Made by a program: the position numbers and the translations under genes
Origin: Aquilaria yunnanensis
Lineage: Eukaryota > Streptophyta > Magnoliopsida > Malvales > Thymelaeaceae
NCBI GenBank assembly: GCA_039654915.1
Contig: CM077594.1
Coordinates: forward strand, 101,632,893-101,696,892
Length of the DNA: 64,000 nt
Direction of reading: 5' to 3'
In this document: in pieces, positions 22,701 to 34,406 of the stretch
How the letters are laid out: each line of letters starts with the position of its first letter
Position numbering within the stretch: position 1 is the first letter of the stretch
The notes under the pieces: generated by a model
Seen by the model: only the letters and a program-made list of their open reading frames with translations
Database searches by the model: none
Told to the model about the DNA's origin: nothing

Positions 22701-25700
22701 CTTTTTTGAATTTCTTGGGTAGTCAGGATCACTTGCAAGGAAACATATTAAAATACTAAAAGAATGCCAAGTAATTGAGATATTAAGCTTAGGATTGAAC
22801 CACCCAGGTCCAAGCTCAATTTCAGATCAGAAACTTAAAACTTCAAGCTGGAGCTGTTTTTTGAGCACTCCAACTCCAACCTGTACATTTCACTGTTTGA
22901 ATCGCCAAGAAACAAGTGCTTCTTGATGATAGATGATAACTTTAAATCCATTTTAGTGTATGAACTGAGACTATTCTTACTCATGAAGCCAAAAAAAGGG
23001 AGTGAAGCAATTAATAACATTTCAAAGCCAACATCACAAAATTGAAAATGAAGAATTTGTAGCACAAACTAAAGCAAGAAAAGTTTGCTTGACCTCTATA
23101 ACTTCATCAAGCACATCTTGGTCCAGATTCCTGGGAACAAAACCAGCTCCAATTCCCTGAATCTTATGTGGACCTGAAAGTTAATATGGAAAAATGTAAC
23201 AAAGATCAATCATCTTCAACTTTAATGACTCAAAATTTAGCATACATTGCCTATGTCCTCTTACCGGGCTTTCCACCTGAAAGTATGTTGCTTTCTGCAG
23301 GTTCCAAACCAATAACCTGAGACACCATAAATCAAACAGAAAAATCAAATAAGACAGAACCCTTTTGCCAAAGCTTTTTAATGTATATAGTGGGATTCAA
23401 GCGGGATGCATTAGAAATTTATTGCCAGTGTTATCAAATTAAGAGATTTCTCTGACTGCTTGCACTAGTTACTAAAACACCTGTATATCAGAATAACCCT
23501 AACAGTAAGAAAGTGGAAGGTCCTCCACCTTTATTTTAGGATTTCTCTCCTTCAAGAACCGCCCAACTCCAGATATGGTTCCACCAGTTCCAATCCCAGC
23601 AATAAAAATATCCACCTTGCCTCTCGTATCCTCCCAGATCTCCGGACCAGTTGTCTCATAGTGTATCTTCACATAAAAACATGCCTTTTACCAAATAGAA
23701 GTAACTCAAACTTCATAATTCGAATGAATACAGGAAAAGAACAACTACAAACTTTTGGATTGGCAGGATTGTCGAACTGCTGAAGCATATAGGCATTTGG
23801 TGTGCTGTTCAAAATCTCTTCAGCCTTTTGAACTGCCCCTTTCATTCCCTTGGCGGAATCAGTTAAAACAAGCTCAGCTCCAAACGCTTTAAGAAGAACT
23901 CTTCTCTCAATGCTCATTGATGCTGGCATAGTCAAAATAAGCCGATACCCCTTTGAAGCCGCTATGAATGCAAGACCTATGCCAGTGTTTCCACTTGTAG
24001 GCTCAACCAGTATAGTCTGGAATTGTTTAAATATACATAAAAAAATCATAATCATCAAACATGCATCTAAGCAAAAAAATAAATATACCAGCAACATGCA
24101 TGCAAGACTCATGGAAACAATCACAATCAGCAAAATGCACTTTTGCAAGGGGCTAGGGTGCACTTTTGCTGCCTCAGGTGCACAGATTTCCCCCAAGTGC
24201 TAATGTGCATGGCAACTGTATGCAAATGGCGCACATTTGCTTAAATGCACAAAGATTGAGTTCACATTAAACTGTTGAGTGGAAAAAACTAACAATTCCT
24301 TGGCATATGATCTGTTTACACGATTTTAATGAGAGAGACAGATGGGGCAATGGAACACTAAAATTAATAAGATAAAAGTAGAAAGATGCTGTCCTTTGTA
24401 AGGGAATAGCAGCCATTCAACATATGCACCATTTATATATGGTTTTTTCTTTTAGGAAAAGAGAGGGGGAGGGGGGGGGGGGGAGGTGGAGAACGATTAT
24501 GGAATGAGAAAAAAAAATAGTAATTGATTTATATTCTACAGCTTTTCTAAACTAGATTATATACTCCAATACGATGTCATTGTAGTGAATTCGTGCTTTG
24601 TGCCTCAAGAAATTAACTTAATCCAAAATGGCTTATTTTTATTTTTACATTTTTTAACCTGGAACAAATTTTATTTAAAAGCCAATATTATGTAGGTGTA
24701 ATAATAAATTGAAAATACAGTTTTTCTAATCTTATTAAATTTTTATGAATTTTTCTTTTTTAATGCCTAAAACTGTAAAAATTCATGAAATTTTTTACTT
24801 TCAAATAGATTATTTCATCTACATAATATTGGCTTTCAAAATGAATTTGGTCCCAGGCAAAAAAGATGTAAACATACAAAAAAGTTATTTTGAATTAAGT
24901 CGACTTAAGTTAAAACGAATTGGCTCTAAAGGTTGTTTAAATCAAAGTGCAACTTTCACTTACTATCTTATCATATTATCATCATCGTAGTCTGAGGCAT
25001 ATCACACATGAAAAGGGAAAAAGAAAGAAACAGAACTATGTTTGCATTTTCCTAATAACTTCAATCAACTCCATTTAGTTTTGCACTACTGACAACTTTT
25101 GGGAACCAAAAGGCCAAATTGCTAGAGATGTTCTGTTGGGGGGGGGGGGGGGGGCTTGTAATCCATTTAAAGATCATCATAAACCAAAAGGATGTGCAGT
25201 TGCTATGCAAGTCCTAAGAATGACATTCATTACCTTTCCAGGTGTTATTATTCCTCTTTGCTCAGCATCAAGTATCATACTGTAGCCTATCCTGAAACCA
25301 GATGTTGATGAATTAATGTGTTAATTAATATTGATATGATTCTTGCAAAAGAAGAAAGAGAATTCTAGCACTTAAACTAAAATGTTAATTTGCAATAAGA
25401 AAACTTATCAATATAAAGGGAATCAGTGTAAGATACATTGATACTTCAAACCTAGCTGTTCGTAGGACAGGTCTGAGCAATAGCACTTTCATACAACTTT
25501 AGAAGTCAGAAAACAGAGAATATCTACAAAACCACTTCCTCACAAAGACCTCACGGTTTTGCTCTTGGAAAACCTTTTTCCAGCATGAACATCTTAATGT
25601 ATGAATGCTAGAAGACACTTCTGAAAATTTAGCTTTCACTACTTCAGTCATCAAAGTATTATCCTCACCTGTCCTTGACACTGCAGCATGGCTCCATGCT

Positions 25701-27191
25701 CTCAAGTTTAGCTGCAATGTTTGCAACAGAGCCCTTGACAATATTGTTTAAATATACCATTGGTGTTTTTCCAATTAGCTGTACAGAACCCAAAAAAATG
25801 ATCAAGTGTTGAAACGAAAACAATGAAAAAGAAAAAAGACTGAGATTGAAATTAATAGCTCTCATGAATGCATGCTGAATGTGCAAGCACAAAGGAAAAG
25901 GCACTTCCGAGTTTTATGAAGTACAAAAACAAATCCATTTATCGTCAGATAGGTATCTTCCAAAATGTTAAAGAACTGCAATAAAATTCTCAATATTGGA
26001 GTATAAAGTTAATCAGTCTAACTTTCTATGTTTACATATGTATCATCCAGTGAACTGGCAGGCATATAAGTGAAAGCATCACTACCATGTTGATCTTACA
26101 CCTATGCCAACAAAACTTAACAACATAATCCATACTCAAGTCTCAAGTTATAAAACAATCTTCATTGATATACTGCAGTGTGAAGACTTCTATCTGTGGC
26201 TCCATCATCCTCATTTGATTCATCGGAGAAGATGATGAAAAAGAAAAAAGAAAAGGAAATACAATATTTTTACTTCTATTGAGTCCAATGTCAAGTAACC
26301 CCAGAGCAACTATGGACTTCCAGAGACACGGAAGAGCAATGTTACCCAATCAAATGGCAAAATTACTCTGGCTCTTACTACCTGTTCAAACTCTCCTCTG
26401 CAAAACCTTACAAAACAAATAGTAACAAATTTCTAAAGCTTCAGAGAGCATTCCATAAAAATCTATATTGTGTGGTCATCTTAAGAGTTGTGTCATGACA
26501 TGATTCCCGTAATATTTCATGTTCTTACGATAAGTAAAAATAATCAGTCAAGTAGTTTTCTGTAAAACAGACCACCAAGTTAAAGACATCTCATAGGCAG
26601 TTTTCAAAAGCTCCCTCGGAGTTGATTTGAGTTGAGCAATCCGGTACTAGAAACTAACATTTTGCCTCAGAATTGTCCATATGTTACTTTACACACAGAT
26701 AACCCACAAATTCCAAATCATGAACTGTATTTCTATTGCAAAAAAAAAAAGAATGAATGGACCAGCTTGATCCTCCCATGACTTGTGTGATATAATCAAC
26801 TAGTTCGTTCCTTGAAAGATTAACATCTTTGTCAAGTGAGCGTAAATTAGCATCTAGAAGTATTCTGAGTCTTCCCAAATCACTCACAACGAAAACACAA
26901 CAAGATATCGCAAAGGAAATAGTGGGGACGATTCGCGACCTGAGAAACATCTTCGGCAATGTTGAGACCCTCAATCTCCGTCTCAGGCTTGACAGACACA
27001 GCCTTGCATACGATAGAGAGACCAGAACGAGGAAATGGCTGCTTCTTCGGTCTAAGAGAAGAGATTATTGGGGAGGTCCTAACAGGGCCCAGTTTCAGAG
27101 TCTCGGGAAAGAGGTCCGGCGAGGGCTTGTTGGTGTTGCAGAGATGAGTAAACGGATTGAGCACGAGACGGCAAGATGATGAAGCGGCCAT
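19744..27191 (-). CDS. OASB: Cysteine synthase / O-acetylserine(thiol)lyase, plastid isoform, ten exons
   Basis: Exons 27191-26940, 25778-25669, 25291-25234, 24016-23753, 23666-23529, 23316-23265, 23173-23094, 22013-21954, 20918-20838 and 19836-19744 all have GT-AG borders and join to 395 aa. Makes cysteine from O-acetylserine and sulfide with PLP. Seen: PLP lysine in CSVKDR (Lys119), substrate-binding PTSGNTG (146-152), PLP phosphate loop GTGGT (254-258), and SSG (342-344) whose Ser contacts the PLP ring nitrogen. Residues 1-~70 are Ser/Pro/basic rich with no acidic residues near the start, fitting a chloroplast transit peptide; the body matches plastid OASTL-B more than cytosolic OASTL-A (length ~325). 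The ATG at 27191 is used because it opens the transit peptide. The C-terminal region contacts serine acetyltransferase in the cysteine synthase complex (family knowledge). Frame intact. Confidence 0.95.
21035..21245. repeat. Two ~112-bp tandem copies in intron 8 of the cysteine synthase gene
   Basis: Both copies share GAGTTGTATTTAGTAG, ATCCTTTGGGTTAGATTATT and a CAAA/TAAA tetranucleotide tract. Confidence 0.85.
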
Positions 27192-27875
27192 GTCCGTCTC
27201 TCGCTGGACTGGCTGGCGCAACGTCTTACTGGGTGAGCTTATTTTGGTTCTCGTAAAGGTCGGGATATGAGGGAAATGTAGGCGAGAAAACTCTCAAATA
27301 CTCCCCAAGATCAGGATAAAATTACAACTCAAGTCTCACATTTTTAATCCTAACTATCCCCTCCAAATGACAAGCTTCAAATTACTTGCAGATATAAAAA
27401 AAAAAAAAAAGGAACGAAAGAAAGAAAGAAAGAAAGAAGAATTCTCATCTCTTTCATTTTCATGCCAGAACGAACCATTTTCAATTTTTGTCTAAGTTCA
27501 ATTAATCTTAGAAAACGTAGCCATCTTTCTCAAGCGTTTTGGCTTTTTTGAAAGGTCACCTTCATTTGGCCAGGAGAAAATAAAGGCGTCCTTTTGTGGA
27601 GTGTGGGTGAGATAATTAAGGAAATCAATCCTTCAAAAAGAGAGAATATTGGGTGAAAATTACTAAAGGATTCCATTTCTAAAATGTTCGCAATGAAAGT
27701 CTTGCAAATACAAAAGTCAATACAATAAATAGGACAAATGAATAAATAATAGCTACTTCTATATGGATACAAAATCTTCCTCACATGCACACATAGAAAT
27801 ATAGTAGGGGTAGGGAGTAGGAGCAGTATTCAACACATATTTTTGATGAAATTATTGAAGCACCCTCTGTGGTTT
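27192..27875. other. Promoter/5'UTR of the cysteine synthase gene and 3' flank of the membrane-protein gene
   Basis: The two minus-strand genes are spaced by ~0.7 kb. It contains an A tract and an (AAAG)n run at ~27400-27440. No further gene is seen. Confidence 0.5.
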
Positions 27876-28436
27876 TCAGACTTGGAAAGGCCAGGGCCAG
27901 TTCTTCAATTCCTCATTTGCAACCTTGCCATCCCTTTCATAAGCATTGTAATTGCTCCCACCTTCCAAGAAACCATAATACCTCAACCCGAAACCAAGCC
28001 CCAAGACCAGCCACTCCAAGCAGAAGACCGCCACGCAGAGCCCACCCACCATTCTCATAATCACCATCCCGTCGTCTTCCCTCACGTATGACTTCAAGTA
28101 GCCCAAGAAATCGCCGGTTCTCGTGAAGACGATCACAGAGACCGCGCCCTGGAAGATGGAAGTCAGCACCAAAGCCGCCATGTGGGCAGCATAGAACTTG
28201 TAGGAGCCGGAGCGGGCCACGGAGCAGCCGGAGACGGCTGCGGCGATGGTGAGGGCGTGTAGGAGGATGAAGAAGAAGCCGCAGAGGGAGGGGATGAGGC
28301 GGAGGGAGAGGGTGAGGAAGATGCAGGCGGAGGAGGCGCCCAGGAGGATGTAGTTGCAGAGGAGGAAGAGTTTGTGGGTGTAGAGATGAGATTTAGAGAC
28401 AGAGGAGGAAGTGTTGCTATTGATAGGGATTCCCAT
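27876..28436 (-). CDS. Plant-specific four-helix membrane protein, single exon
   Basis: An uninterrupted 186-codon frame. Four hydrophobic segments are visible at about residues 23-45 (LFLLCNYILLGASSACIFLT), 48-71, 83-105 and 124-150. A short hydrophilic loop with SYVREDDG lies between helices 3 and 4, and there is a soluble tail after GFGLRYYGF. The 17-20 residue Ser-rich N terminus has no signal peptide. The layout resembles a family of small uncharacterised plant transmembrane proteins; I cannot assign a function. High GC compared with surroundings and no frame damage argue for a real gene. The start at 28436 is the first ATG. Confidence 0.85.
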   Translation of the reverse strand: MGIPINSNTSSSVSKSHLYTHKLFLLCNYILLGASSACIFLTLSLRLIPSLCGFFFILLHALTIAAAVSGCSVARSGSYKFYAAHMAALVLTSIFQGAVSVIVFTRTGDFLGYLKSYVREDDGMVIMRMVGGLCVAVFCLEWLVLGLGFGLRYYGFLEGGSNYNAYERDGKVANEELKNWPWPFQV

Positions 28437-30250
28437 TTCAGAAATATTTCGAGTTTTTGAAACGAAACTGAGAATCTGAATGACTTTCTATGAGATGTTT
28501 GGGAAGGGAAATTGGTGTGATTATATATGCGAGAAGAGAGGTAGGGCTAACGGTCATATTTCCTGCTGAGAAGTTCGAATTAGTGGCCGTTCGGGCAGCC
28601 TGATTTCTTATTTATAACGGCTAGTTCTGAACTGTTCAGTAAGTGTTGGCACCTTTTGCCATAGAAATGGTTGCCAGTTTCTAGTTCTGAAATCTGAACT
28701 GTTCAGAAACTTCAAATTTTTACTTGCTATGGCTCTGCGCAGTTGATTATAAACAAATTTAATACTTGTCCACCGAATCTTGAAACAGGAAATAGAGAAG
28801 TTCCGAATATGTTGGGCACGTTTAATAAATCAACAGGAAATAGAGAAAATTATTAAAACGCACAATAAAATCAAGTCACTTGTCTTACTTGTTTTGAACA
28901 ACTCAAAACTCTGTTTTAAAAAATATATATTTAATGATTTTTTTTTAAACAGGCATTTGTCTATAAAAATATAAGAAGTTACTTTTTGAGTAAAAAGAGA
29001 TTTTGTGCTTCGTTGTATATGCTACAGCCGTGTACTTGCACAAACGTGACTTGTTAAAGGGCAATTCTCGGGCGGACGTACGCCAGGGACGGAACGCGTA
29101 ACGTCCGTTTGCTCTTTTTTTTTTTTTTCTAAATCCAATTTTTTTAATTTCATATTTAATTGAAAAATAATTATAATTTTTTCGAATGATATTTTTGTAA
29201 AAAATTTATTCTTACTATTAAAATGTTAGCCTGATTAAATAATTCTTTTCTTCTTTATTCTCTTCTCCCCTCTCTCTCTCACTTTCTCGTTTGTTTTTTT
29301 ATTTCACAAGATAAGAAAAATGATGCTTTAATTAGAAAATGAAACATATATTGTTTTCATATTTTATGATAATCATGATATTTTGAATTTAAAATTAATA
29401 AGAAGATAATCACACCATTTTAGTCTTAGACACTAGACTAATAAATTTATACATTAATATAACATAGTTAGACACCAAAAAAGCAGTTACAGACACCAGA
29501 ACAGTAGTCTTAGACATTAGAGTAATAATTTAATATACTAATATTACATAATTAGATACCATGAAAGTATTACTAAATATTAGTACAACAGTTTTAGACA
29601 CTAAAATAGCAGTACTAGACATCGAGATAGTAGTACTGTACACTACACTAACTAATTTATACATCAATGTAACATAAGTATATATCAGCAAAGCCGTATT
29701 AGACATCAGAATAATAATTATAAACACAAGAACAAACAGTTCTAGACACTATGTCAGCCAATATATGACACCAATTTCATATACACTGCACACCAAATTG
29801 TAAAGATACTAGCATTTTTGTGTGAAAATGAGAATTTTTTTCTCTACAGAAATAATTAAATTTTTAAAAATTATTTATTCCATGATTACAGAAATTATCT
29901 AAATTGGAAACTCCCTCCTTTAATAATAACTACCATATCTACCCCATAATTACATATGTTTATTTAAAATGGTAACTTCTTATATCTTAGTAATAACTAC
30001 CTAACACCATTAATTTTACCATTAGTGGTGTACGTACTCCATGGTGGACATTCTCAGGTTTCTTTGTTAAACGGTTAAACAATTTAAGTTTCAATAAATC
30101 TTATGTATTTTGTATTCAATTATCATATTCAATATTATTTAATAAAAGAAAATGTTGTATAAATTGTTATATGTTGGGCATCTCCCCACAAATTATTATT
30201 ACTAGCTTTGCAAGTCTGCATATTGTAGCAAAGAAAATTTTCATCTTAAA
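28437..30250. other. AT-rich intergenic DNA
   Basis: The promoter of the membrane-protein gene is expected in the first part. No other gene is supported. A TAGACA-rich tract occupies 29400-29790 (listed separately). Confidence 0.5.
29400..29790. repeat. Degenerate TTAGACAC/ATTAGACA repeat tract
   Basis: More than ten copies of (T)AGACA(C/T) are spaced 20-40 bp. At larger scale, ~90-125-bp units can be seen built on TAATAAATTTATACATTAAT and relatives at ~29436, ~29523 and ~29648. Confidence 0.75.
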
Positions 30251-30252
30251 GA

Positions 30253-30717
30253 AAAAATTACAAAAACCCCCCTCATGTGGGTTGGTGTAACATACACTTT
30301 GTTATCTCCATTTTCAAAAACCTACATTTTATCTTCTACTTTTTTTATAATATCTGATTATAACTTCTAAAACTCTAATTTAAATTGTATGATAACCATG
30401 TTCCAATAATTTTAGGATTTTTTATATCTTTTTCACAGCTAACCAATATTTAGAAAATACTGATATGCATTTGTAGGGAGGAAAATGCATTTATAGAAAG
30501 GAAAAACTAATAACTTAAGATATCTATTAATTATAAAAAAATATTGGGGAGATCGAAATTGCTAGAAGATAACTATTGTATAGTTTAAATTATTGTTTCA
30601 AAAGTTGTTATCTTATAGTGTAAATGAAATAAGAGAAAAGTATATATTTTTAAAAATGAAATGGGTAAGCTGTAGTTTAGGGCAAACCTCAGGGAGGTAA
30701 TTGTAAGTTTCTTCATC
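30253..30717. mobile_element. MITE, family A (long imperfect inverted arms)
   Basis: The left arm (from AATTACAAAAACCCCCCTCA) and the reverse complement of the right arm (from CTTACAATTACCTCCCTGAG) run in parallel over ~170 bp, sharing ATACACTT, TTTTTAAAAA-like and CTTCTAAAACTCTAATTTAAA blocks. They are related to 54408-54839. No clean target duplication was found. Confidence 0.65.
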
Positions 30718-31324
30718 CTAAAAGTTTTCTTTAATTTTTTTTTATAAATTGTCACATTCCTCCACCAATCCCTATGTTTATTATTTTTTCTCATTTGGTC
30801 TTAGAACTCCTTCATTTGATAATCAAGTCCTGAATTTCAATCACAAAAGTGAAACAAATTGAGGACCCAATCATCAAATGGAGGAATTTGGAGTAAAATC
30901 CAAATTTGGTCCCTTAATTATTCAACTTGTCTTAAATGGGTCCCCTAACTCTAAAAGTGACTATTAGAGTCCCTTAACTCAAACAACGAGTTCAATTTGA
31001 GTCCCATCCGTCAGTTAGGCCGTTAATTTGGATGGAATTGCTTATGTGGCACTTATAATGCCACGTGGCATCCTCTTTTAACTAAAATGGGTGACCATTT
31101 TGTACAGAAATGAAAATTTAAACCCAAACTGACATAAACAAAAAATATTAAAACTTAAAACATAAATTAACCCCAATTGTAAAAATTGACCCTTGCATAT
31201 GATGGTGGCCGGTGACTGGAGATAGAGACGGATGAGACGGAGGTGAGTGAACTTCGCGTGAACCAGATTCAAGTACTTGAATTCGGCCCATTTCGTTCAA
31301 TTTCTTCATTGTGCTGTTAGATTC

Positions 31325-31624
31325 GCAAGAAGCTTCGTGAAATTGATGATCAGATAGATAGAATCAGCGAAATGGGATCTCGATGGGGCGGCCGGAGCCA
31401 TCAATTCTGACACCGGATTAGCCAAACTGAGCGACAAGCTCTTCATCTTCGAAGCTTTTGTCTGCAAAACGATGCTCGAAGGCTTCGACTCTCCGGATTT
31501 TTTACTAAACAAAGATTCTCCCCAGCCGAGTCTCACCCGCGAGCAGTTCTCCGGCAAGTTCAAAGTTCTGAACCCGGCGAGCTCCGTGCGATTCTTGACC
31601 AGAACCCGAAATCTTCATTCGCGA
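31325..31624 (+). pseudogene. Captured DUF641 (GIL1/IRKI-type) gene fragment
   Basis: The plus strand reads INSDTGLAKLSDKLFIFEAF then VCKTMLEGFDSPDF and LTREQFSGKFKVL. After one frame change near 31575 it continues ELRAILDQNPKSSFAKS, matching the order FESxVCRxMFxGF ... F..F ... NPxSxFxKFC of plant DUF641 proteins (gravitropic-in-the-light/IRK-interacting type). It stops abruptly where the BIG fragment begins. It is partial and frameshifted, so non-coding for the original product. Confidence 0.55.
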
Positions 31625-31901
31625 AGTCCACGGGCTCGGTGACCTTACCATAGTTGGACTCGAGGGCTAGAAGAATCGGCTGGAGGACTGATTCGGCGTC
31701 TGCAGGGGAGAGGCCGAGGAGCGGCGATGCTGGATCAGGGGAACCGGCGTCGTAGATGGACTCGAGCTTGTCGAGGTTGGATTTACAGGAGGAGACGAGG
31801 TGAGAATGCTTCCGCCAGGCGGCATTCTTGATGATCTTGTCGAGGGAAGGGCCAAGCGCTCGGCCGCAGCGCGACGCGCTGCCAAGTGGGGAAGCTGCCA
31901 T
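31623..31901 (-). pseudogene. Captured N-terminal fragment of a BIG-type ARF guanine-nucleotide exchange factor
   Basis: From the ATG at 31901 the frame reads RCGRALGPSLDKIIKNAAWR KHSHLVSSCKSNLDKL in order and later LLGLSPADAESVLQPILLAL, the DCB-domain start of plant BIG proteins (brefeldin A-inhibited, Sec7 family, Golgi/TGN). The homology ends after EPVDFA at the junction with the DUF641 fragment; the reading frame then runs into antisense DUF641 sequence. About 93 of the usual ~1,700+ residues are present, so it is a captured first-exon piece with its own start codon retained. Confidence 0.8.
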
Positions 31902-32674
31902 AGGTCTGCGGAATGAATCAAGCGACAGGAATTCGATCTACGTCGGACGACAATGTTGAATCTGCCACATTGAGGGATTTGAATTGCAAGATACTAGATG
32001 AAGCCAATTTATTTGGTTTCTGGGGTGCCTTGCCACCCAGTGGACGAACGTCGTCGGACTAAAAGGCCAACTGAGAGCTTCAGGCTGGAATTGGGGAAGA
32101 TTGTACTATTTAACTTTTTAAGTACCTAAAATTATATTTCTTGTCAATTTGGGCATAATATTTATTACTCTTAATCTTGTTACTTATTGTCTTGCCATGT
32201 GGCATTGTGGGACCAAGTAGGGAGGTATTAAGTGCCACATAAGCAATTCCATCCAAATTAACGGCCTAACTGATGGATGGGACTCAAATTGAACTCGTTG
32301 TTTGAGTTAAGGGACTCTAATAGTCACTTTTAGAGTTAGGGGACCTGTTTAGGACAAGTTGAATAATTAAGGGACCAAATTTGGATTTTACTCGAGGAAT
32401 TTGGGACCAAAATGAAGAAATAACATGCCTAGGAATTAGAAAATGTATTTGACCATTCAGTGAGAAGAGAAAAGCCTAAATTGGAAATTAAGATTTACAA
32501 AAACCTTAAAATTTAAAAAATTATATAAGAGTTTTATAAATTTTAAGGTATATTAAATATTAATTCCCATTTACTAATATAAAACTTTAAATTGGGAAGT
32601 AAGATTCATAAATACTATAAATTTTAAAAAACTATATAATAGTATTTTTACTTTTAAGATATGTAGAAATCTTA

Positions 32675-32875
32675 ATTTTCAATTCCTTGTCTAGTCATTA
32701 AGTTTATTATGTTTTTCCATTTGGTCCCCGAACTCCTCCATCCGATGATCATTTCATTCACAACACTGAAGCATACTGGGGACTCAATCATTATATAGAA
32801 GGGTCTAGGGATGAAAGGGGCAGAACAAATAGAATTAAGGATTGAAAAAACATTTGACCATTTTTTCTGGAAAAG
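32675..32875. mobile_element. MITE, family B, uninterrupted copy
   Basis: The left arm TCCATTTGGTCCCCGAACTC and the reverse complement of the right arm (TCAAATG...CCTAGACCCTTC) pair. The sequence order is the same as in the Pack-MULE-interrupted copy. Confidence 0.55.
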
Positions 32876-33265
32876 AAAATAAAAGAAGAGGGTGTCTATT
32901 GTTCAATGAATGGTAAAACACCCCACGTCCTTTTATATTATATATAAAAAAATTCTAGTGATCAGAATAATATATAAGAAAGGCAGGAAAATACATGAGA
33001 TAATAAATCGAAAAAAAAACATAACCATTGGAAGGATGAAGGCTATCCTAAAGCCAAAGAAAGGATGAGATATCTACTAGTGTTTTAGTCAATATTGATG
33101 GAACTGAGTCATTGCCCAAAGAACTTTCAAACGAAAAAGACTTGAAAGATTTTGAAATACTCTAAATTCTCTGAATTTGATAAAACTTGTTACTTTCATT
33201 GTTTTGATTGATATATCCTGCATTTAGTGAAATCAATATTATTGAATAAACCATTTGACGGGCAC

Positions 33266-33931
33266 TAGAAGTGAGCAACGAGCTAACCAAGCCCAAGATT
33301 GGCCCAACCTGACTAGGTCTGGGCTTGGGTCGGCAAGGCCTGGGCATAGCCTGGTGTAGGCGGGCTTGGGACGTGCTGAGCCTTTCCAAGGCTTGGGCCA
33401 TGATGGGGCGGCCCTGGGCCTAGGCTGGGCCTTTTCCTCTAGAAAAAATATTTTTAAAAAAAAAATAAAAAAGAGGTAAAATTGATAAAAATTAACACGT
33501 TGCGCAGAATATTGAGCCATGTTTAGCAAATCCTTAAAACCAATTACTTAGTTTTTTATAGTTTTCTTCCCATTATTGTTTTTCATCTTGATTCATTAGG
33601 TCTCTCTATTACTTCTTGGTATGGTAAAAAAAAAAGACTTTGTTACTTCTCTATCTAGTTGTTACTAATCATTGAAGTAGATAAAATGGTAACTTAAGGT
33701 CAAAAAATAAGCTGGAGCTATTGGATGACCATAAGGTGTAATTTGCCCTATTTTTGAAAAAATTTAAATATATTGTTCAGGCAAACCTAGCCGGGCCCAC
33801 CATACTTGGCCCAGGCCATGCCAGGCCTACGTAACACTTCATTTTCCCCAAACCCATAATCGGCCCACCTCCACCTGTACTCTCCACGGGCTGGGCCTTG
33901 ACCCTGAGTTGGGCCAAACTACCCACCTCTA
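33266..33931. mobile_element. Non-autonomous hAT-type element
   Basis: It starts TAGAAGTGAG and ends CCCACCTCTA (inverted ends), 666 bp, flanked by 8-bp repeats ACGGGCAC (33258-33265) and ATGGGCAC (33932-33939), 7 of 8 identical, the duplication length of hAT. The sub-terminal 150-170 bp at each end are filled with GGGCTTGGGCC/GGCCCAGGCC words, while the centre is AT-rich. There is no transposase. Confidence 0.8.
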
Positions 33932-34406
33932 ATGGGCACAATTGTTGTTAATTTTGAAGGCTATACCCAAAAATCCTCATGAACTAAAGTAATGTTTGAA
34001 ACCTTTGAACCTAATAGGATTTGTTACTCCCATTCTCATGTCTGAGAAGATCGGTTTCTTTTCTTATCAAAATTTGTACCAACGATAGAATCACTAAATG
34101 CATGAAAGTATTGACGCTTTGCCCAGAGTCAGTTAGATTGAGAGCTCTAATGTTTGCAACCTTTGCTGTCTACCTCAAAATGGCCAATGGAACAATTACT
34201 GACTGCGAAACCTGTTGTTAACAACACCCCCATCTTTGCAAGGCATCTGATCAGAAAAGCACTTCAAGCCCAAAATGCCAAATCCAGAGCAAAAACAAAC
34301 GAAATATGGCTTGCTAGCCCCATATGTGGAACAAGCAGCAGAACCTAAAATTAGTCAACTACCATAATCCATCTGATACATCTTAAGCAGAAACATATGA
34401 AATAAC

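Larger units (their letters stand above)
30891..32393. mobile_element. Pack-MULE carrying fragments of two host genes
   Basis: The element is 1,503 bp. Terminal inverted repeats of ~180-200 bp are nearly identical: the left end GAGTAAAATCCAAATTTGGT equals the reverse complement of the right end, and the match runs on to about 31070 and 32190. A perfect 10-bp duplication GAGGAATTTG flanks it (30881-30890 and 32394-32403), as expected for Mutator-like elements. There is no transposase inside. The interior is locally GC-rich and consists of a DUF641-like fragment (+) and a BIG ARF-GEF fragment (-), both clearly host derived. Confidence 0.92.
30748..32455. mobile_element. MITE, family B, interrupted by the Pack-MULE
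   Basis: The left half (TCATTTGGTCTTAGAACTCC with TTCATTTGATAATCAAGTCC) and the reverse complement of the right half (CATTTTGGTCCCAAATTCCT with CCATTTGATGATTGGGTCCT) form a hairpin once the 1.5-kb element at 30891-32393 and one copy of its duplication are removed. A second copy of the family lies at 32675-32875. Confidence 0.65.

Noticed and set aside
23850..24203. 117-residue plus-strand frame
   Set aside because: Antisense shadow of cysteine synthase exon 4.
26829..27179. 116-residue plus-strand frame
   Set aside because: Antisense shadow of the cysteine synthase transit-peptide exon.
33162..33529. Minus-strand frame with repeated PRP/AQP words
   Set aside because: Produced by the GGGCTTGGGCC words at the end of the hAT-type element.
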